64,000 nucleotides of DNA from CAWATG01 sp963785035 (GTDB lineage Bacteria > Actinomycetota > Acidimicrobiia > IMCC26256 > CAWATG01). Positions 62,477 to 64,000 of the stretch are shown piece after piece (within the stretch, counting starts at the first letter, position 1; each line of letters begins with the position of its first letter). The position numbers were made by a program, and so were the translations under genes. Below the pieces are notes generated by a model, which was given only the letters and a program-made list of their open reading frames with translations, was not told where the DNA came from and ran no database searches. The stretch covers positions 23,527 through 87,526 of the forward strand of contig CAWATG010000008.1 in the NCBI GenBank assembly GCA_963785035.1. The letters are read 5' to 3'.

Positions 62477-64000
62477 ATGCGATTGCGGCCGACGCTTCGC
62501 CTCCCGTGGCATCGGGGGACCACCGCGCATCTGTGTTCCCTGTACCCGTTCTCCGTGCAGGCCTCGTTCGGATGGCGTGGCGCCTACATCGGACTCGATG
62601 TCCTCGCCGGGGGCGCCGAGTTCTGTTGGGACCCGTTCGAGGCCTACACCTGCGGTCAGGTCACCAACCCCAACTGCTGGATCCTCGGCGAGCCCGGCAA
62701 CGGCAAATCGGCGCTCGTCAAGAGCCTCCTGTGGCGCATGGCCGCCATCTGGGGCGACGGGCCGAACGGACGATGGGTCGCGATTGTCGACCCCAAAGGC
62801 GAGTACGTGGCGCTTGGCGAGATGCTCGGCCTCAACATCGTGCGGCTCACCCCAGGGGGCTCAACCCGGCTCAACCCCCTCGCCGAGGGACCCGACAGCG
62901 ACGAACCCGTCGACAAGCAGGTGCTGCGACGCGCCGAGATGGTCGCCGCGCTCGTCGCCACGGTGCTCGACCGGCCCCTCGCGCAGATCGAGGACGCCGC
63001 GTTGTTCGCCGCGGTCGAAGACCTCATCGGCCCGAAACGCTGCCGTGGCGGCGAGCCCACCCTCACCGATGTCGCCGGCGTTCTCGCGAACCCGTCGGCC
63101 GCGTTGCTCGAACGCCTGCGGCGCACGGGCGCAGAGGTCGACGACCAACTCGGCTCGGTGCTCTTCGCGATGGACAAGCTGCTCTCACGGTCACTGCGCG
63201 GCATGTTCGACGGTGCCTCGACCGTTCGTGTCGATTGGAACGGCCCCGGTCTGGTGCTCGACCTCTCGGCGGTCCCGATCGACTCCGAGGCTCTCCCGCT
63301 GGTCATGGTCGCCGCCGCCGGGTGGCTGTCCCAGCTCATGGCTGCGCCCGGACCGCAACGGGTGCAGGTGCTCGACGAGGCATGGGCACTGCTCGGCAAC
63401 CGCCACACCGCCTCGTATTTGCAGACCTGTTTCAAGCTGGGCCGCACCTACGGCGTCTCCAACATCTGCATCGCGCACCGCCCAAGCGATCTCGGCGCCC
63501 AAGCCGACGACGGAACCGCCACCGCGAAGATCGCCGCCGGGCTGCTCGCCGACTCGGCCACCAAGATTCTGCTGCGCCAGGCACCCGACCAGATCGACGC
63601 CGCCGCACGAAGCTTCGGACTCACCGAACCCGAACGCCAGATCGTCGCCCAACTCGCCCGAGGACGCGCCCTGTGGAAGATCGGCGGCCGCACCGCGGTG
63701 GTGCACCACATCATCGCTGCCTCCGAGGCCACATTCGTCGATACGGACGCACGCATGACCGCGCAAGCCCACCGGGTTCTCGGCTGCTGCGTGATGCGAT
63801 ACGACCGTGACGCCATCCTCGCCGCGACCGACCTCACCGCGCTCGCCGATGAACTCCTCGGCGCCGGTCGTGGCGCTCGGATCAAGACCTGGCCATGTCC
63901 GGTTCCGACACACGCCCAGACCGGCCGGACGCCGCCCCTGACCGTGTTTGCGACGAGATGGGGAGAACAGCGCTGGAGCTGTCATGGTTGTGGCGCGTCC
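62477..64000 (+). CDS. VirB4-like ATPase continuing into a CHC2-type zinc domain (cut by window edge)
   Basis: The frame is open from ATG 62477 to the last base (508 codons). Walker A GEPGNGKSALVKSL (71-84), VAIVDPKGEY, VQVLDEAWALLG (Walker B) and CIAHRPSDLG define a VirB4/TraC-type ATPase. At about residue 440 the sequence changes to MRYDRDAILAATDLTALADE and WPCPVPTHAQTGRTPP, then WSCHGCG. That is the start of a CHC2 primase-type zinc-finger protein, which I would expect as a separate gene starting at ATG 63794. No stop codon separates them. It is either a fusion or two genes whose stop was lost. Confidence 0.8.
   Translation, partial: MRLRPTLRLPWHRGTTAHLCSLYPFSVQASFGWRGAYIGLDVLAGGAEFCWDPFEAYTCGQVTNPNCWILGEPGNGKSALVKSLLWRMAAIWGDGPNGRWVAIVDPKGEYVALGEMLGLNIVRLTPGGSTRLNPLAEGPDSDEPVDKQVLRRAEMVAALVATVLDRPLAQIEDAALFAAVEDLIGPKRCRGGEPTLTDVAGVLANPSAALLERLRRTGAEVDDQLGSVLFAMDKLLSRSLRGMFDGASTVRVDWNGPGLVLDLSAVPIDSEALPLVMVAAAGWLSQLMAAPGPQRVQVLDEAWALLGNRHTASYLQTCFKLGRTYGVSNICIAHRPSDLGAQADDGTATAKIAAGLLADSATKILLRQAPDQIDAAARSFGLTEPERQIVAQLARGRALWKIGGRTAVVHHIIAASEATFVDTDARMTAQAHRVLGCCVMRYDRDAILAATDLTALADELLGAGRGARIKTWPCPVPTHAQTGRTPPLTVFATRWGEQRWSCHGCGAS

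Noticed and set aside
62506..63810. 434-codon plus-strand frame and 393-codon frame over the VirB4 region
   Set aside because: They are Arg/Pro-rich shadows of the VirB4-like frame, which is open from 62477 to the window edge and has Walker motifs.

Overview
The window is high-GC DNA from an actinobacterium. Gene content (an ethylmalonyl-CoA pathway cluster, DUF459 SGNH hydrolase, MauE-like and SCO6880-like proteins, frequent GTG starts, apparent leaderless promoters) would fit a member of the Acidimicrobiia, but no rRNA or marker gene is present to prove it.

Bases 1-16,430 look like ordinary chromosome. They hold a secreted coiled-coil protein (cut by the window edge), a thioredoxin-like protein, an MBL-fold protein, then three genes that match ethylmalonyl-CoA pathway enzymes (malyl-CoA lyase, methylsuccinyl-CoA dehydrogenase, mesaconyl-CoA hydratase) wrapped around an ABC exporter and an SGNH hydrolase. 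After these come an alpha/beta hydrolase, an MBL phosphodiesterase-like protein, a flavin reductase, a MauE-like protein, an RmlC-like epimerase, a DUF4395 protein, an FtsH-like protease, CcdA and a MOSC protein. The stretch ends with an initiator tRNA-Met and its terminator.

From the tRNA onward the window is accessory DNA. Module 1 (about 16.4-36.0 kb) carries a tyrosine integrase, an excisionase, a MobF relaxase-helicase and a string of cargo: an MTHFR-like protein, a three-gene putative defence operon (HTH-SF2 helicase, small zinc protein, PIN-like protein), a kinase-NUDIX gene with a radical SAM partner, and several decayed genes (DGQHR-like, metallophosphoesterase-NACHT, AbiEii-like). 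It closes with a degenerate copy of the 3' part of tRNA-Met at 35,933-35,977, consistent with an attachment site.

Module 2 (36.0 kb to the right edge) has a sigma-like protein, a secreted protein, and a complete Tad-type pilus set (SAF/CpaB, CpaE-like, TadA, TadB, TadC, Flp pilin, three TadE/G-like proteins, LysM-BTAD protein). An IS-scarred defence island follows (REase-helical repeat protein, TIR-type proteins with a membrane protein and a HIT protein under an apparent LexA box, and a toxin-antitoxin pair). Last come type IV secretion genes (transglycosylase-M23, VirB2-like, VirB8-like, VirB6/TrbL-like, SCO6880-like, VirB4-like).

Two observations tie the modules together. A 25-bp promoter-like motif ending in GGCCTAGT lies before the relaxase operon and before both divergent secretion operons. 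An oriT-like noncoding block occurs once in each module. I therefore read 16.4-64 kb as one integrative conjugative element, or two related elements joined in tandem, whose right end lies outside the window. Many cargo genes contain frameshifts, whereas the transfer genes and nearly all of the chromosomal genes do not.
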